From Anaerolineae bacterium (lineage in GTDB: Bacteria; Chloroflexota; Anaerolineae; JAADDB01): a DNA stretch of 64,000 bases. How positions within the stretch are numbered: the stretch's first letter is position 1; every line of letters starts with the position of its first letter. Below are positions 62,979-64,000 of this stretch, in pieces. The position numbers were made by a program, and so were the translations under genes. Location of the stretch: contig WFWT01000138.1 of the NCBI GenBank assembly GCA_015490995.1, forward strand, positions 21,451 through 85,450. Reading direction: 5' to 3'. The notes under the pieces are model-generated. The model searched no databases. It was not told the DNA's origin and worked only from the letters and a program-made list of their open reading frames with translations.

Positions 62979-64000
62979 ATGGAAACGCGAACGCACCGTG
63001 GGGCACAAGTTGTACATGGGATTATCGCGGTGGGGCTGGCGACAATTCTAATGGCCGTGCTCGCTCTACCCTCCTCCCCTTTCGTGTTTGCCGGAAACCC
63101 GGATATCCCCCTCCAAGAACAGGAACGTCTCGTGTGCGCTTCGGTGGACTTAGCAGTAGCCGGAGCTCGTTTTGTCCCGGGTGGCACCGATTTTATCTCT
63201 CGCTTCAATATGACCATCCCCGCCCCCCCTCTCCGGGCTTACCTATACTGGAGTGGCTCCGACGATGAATCGGTCAACGGGGGAGACAGCGTGGTGCAAT
63301 TTCGAGTGGACAACGTGCCTTACACGGTCGTTGCTTCGACAGATGGCCAGTTCGGTCCCAGCCAGTGGGAAATGCCCTCACTCCACTTCGACTTTACTTA
63401 TCGTGCGGACGTCACTAACCTGGTCACGCAAGGAGCACATGCATTCGAGGTGACAGGCGTCGATGGCTTTGCATACGACCTGTACGGCGCCGCACTAGTG
63501 GTAATGTATGAAACAAGCGGCCCGCCCCAGTGGCTAGCCTTGCACAGTGGTCAGGACTTGGCCCGTGGCCATTCCGCCCCCGGATCTGGCCCAGGCACCC
63601 TTCCCACCGTGTTCACCTTTGACCCTGCGCCGATGTCTCGCACGGCCACCTTGACTACGCTGGTGGGGGGTATCTTACCGGGAGAACCCAACGCCATTTG
63701 GGTACAAACCGGCTCGGGTACGCCACCGTCGTTCGGATACGGTACAGGCCAGGATCGTGACATATATGACACGGGCATCCGCATCGCAACGAACGCGCTC
63801 AGCGCCACCTCGGAACGGGCCAATTGGGATGTGTACACCTTCACCGTAACCGTTCCGGCAGGAGCTTCCTGGCTGGCCGTCCAGGTCGAGTCGGTGCCAG
63901 GGGAGAACGCGCCAGACCTAACATGGGTCGGTCAGTTTCTCGAACTGCCGGACGGATGCGCCGGCACCCCGAGCTCTCCCACGCCCACTTGGACCCCCAC
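62979..64000 (+). CDS. Exported surface protein, N-terminal part (runs off the window)
   Basis: An uninterrupted frame of 340 codons from ATG 62979 (AGGAGG five bases upstream) to the window end. Residues about 12-40 form a signal helix (G-L-A-T-I-L-M-A-V-L-A-L). The following domain (L-Y-W-S-G-S-D-D, Y-R-A-D-V-T-N-L-V, A-A-L-V-V-M-Y-E, V-V-G-G-like strands) is the same fold as residues 45-320 of the first surface protein: W-L-Y-W-T-G, Y-R-A-D-V-S-S and A-A-L-V-V-V-Y there. A Pro/Thr/Ser run begins at the end (T-P-S-S-P-T-P-T-W-T-P-T), likely leading to repeat domains downstream. The last codon is cut. Confidence 0.82.
   Translation, partial: METRTHRGAQVVHGIIAVGLATILMAVLALPSSPFVFAGNPDIPLQEQERLVCASVDLAVAGARFVPGGTDFISRFNMTIPAPPLRAYLYWSGSDDESVNGGDSVVQFRVDNVPYTVVASTDGQFGPSQWEMPSLHFDFTYRADVTNLVTQGAHAFEVTGVDGFAYDLYGAALVVMYETSGPPQWLALHSGQDLARGHSAPGSGPGTLPTVFTFDPAPMSRTATLTTLVGGILPGEPNAIWVQTGSGTPPSFGYGTGQDRDIYDTGIRIATNALSATSERANWDVYTFTVTVPAGASWLAVQVESVPGENAPDLTWVGQFLELPDGCAGTPSSPTPTWTP

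Noticed and set aside
1..64000. tRNA, rRNA, CRISPR arrays, insertion sequences, prophage
   Set aside because: No tRNA cloverleaf, rRNA-like stretch, regularly spaced short repeat, transposase or phage gene was recognised by eye; a covariance-model scan would be decisive for small RNAs.

Overview
The window looks like chromosome from a thermophilic, monoderm-type Chloroflexota (Anaerolineae or Ardenticatenia-like). This is inferred from several things: moderately high GC with Shine-Dalgarno starts of the AGGAGG type; DUF11 and SdrD-B surface proteins whose C-termini end in a short aromatic/hydrophobic-Pro...Arg tail; a large STAND-BTAD regulator; an Opp/Dpp-type lipoprotein transporter devoted to sugars; and zinc-ribbon and DUF2085 membrane proteins. 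No rRNA, tRNA, CRISPR array, prophage or intact insertion sequence was seen.

Layout. 1-4.5 kb: end of der, an M28 peptidase, an aminotransferase, a convergent Nudix hydrolase and hflX. 4.5-6.8 kb: a low-density accessory patch with a Phd/PIN toxin-antitoxin pair between two stretches without recognisable genes. 7.0-9.5 kb: a minus-strand two-gene operon for a sucrose-phosphate-synthase-like glycosyltransferase and a PfkB sugar kinase. 9.85-27.2 kb: the main metabolic region, a plus-strand cluster for salvage of peptidoglycan amino sugars. It contains a NagR/DasR-type GntR regulator, NamZ (exo-muramidase), a fused MurNAc kinase-MurQ etherase, a full Dpp-type ABC importer with a small membrane protein and a lipoprotein receptor, a GH20 hexosaminidase, a Gfo/Idh/MocA oxidoreductase, a tiny coupled ORF, an AmiE-like serine hydrolase, AnmK and NagA. 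Together these could import muropeptide sugars and turn MurNAc, anhydro-MurNAc and GlcNAc into GlcN-6-P. 27.2-32.6 kb: a phosphoesterase, a frameshifted CPBP protease remnant, a divergent GH35-like enzyme, small membrane proteins and an orphan NarL-type response regulator. 32.6-38.5 kb: exported thiol/redox proteins (DUF3105-like, TlpA, DUF2085, NfeD-like, rhodanese) and a CopB-type copper ATPase with a long His-rich N-terminus. 38.5-43.8 kb: a Tat phosphoesterase, FdhD, leucyl aminopeptidase, and a 3-phosphoglycerate dehydrogenase fused to a ParB/Srx-fold (SerK/SbnI-like) domain.

44.1-48.7 kb is the most unusual locus. A STAND-TPR-BTAD regulator has a visibly AT-rich, foreign-looking middle. 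It is followed by a 56-residue membrane peptide with a Cys-rich tail, an NHLP/Os1348-like small protein and a minimal histidine kinase, overlapping or spaced by two bases. A perfect 17-bp inverted repeat sits at the 5' end of the kinase gene. 48.6-54.4 kb: a GT-C glycosyltransferase with a C-terminal PA14-type region, a HAD phosphatase, a small membrane protein and RecJ, all on the minus strand. 54.7-64 kb: three consecutive exported proteins. The first and third share an N-terminal domain. The middle one is a gingipain-family (C25) peptidase whose catalytic domain is interrupted by an SdrD-B-like domain. The third runs off the end of the window.
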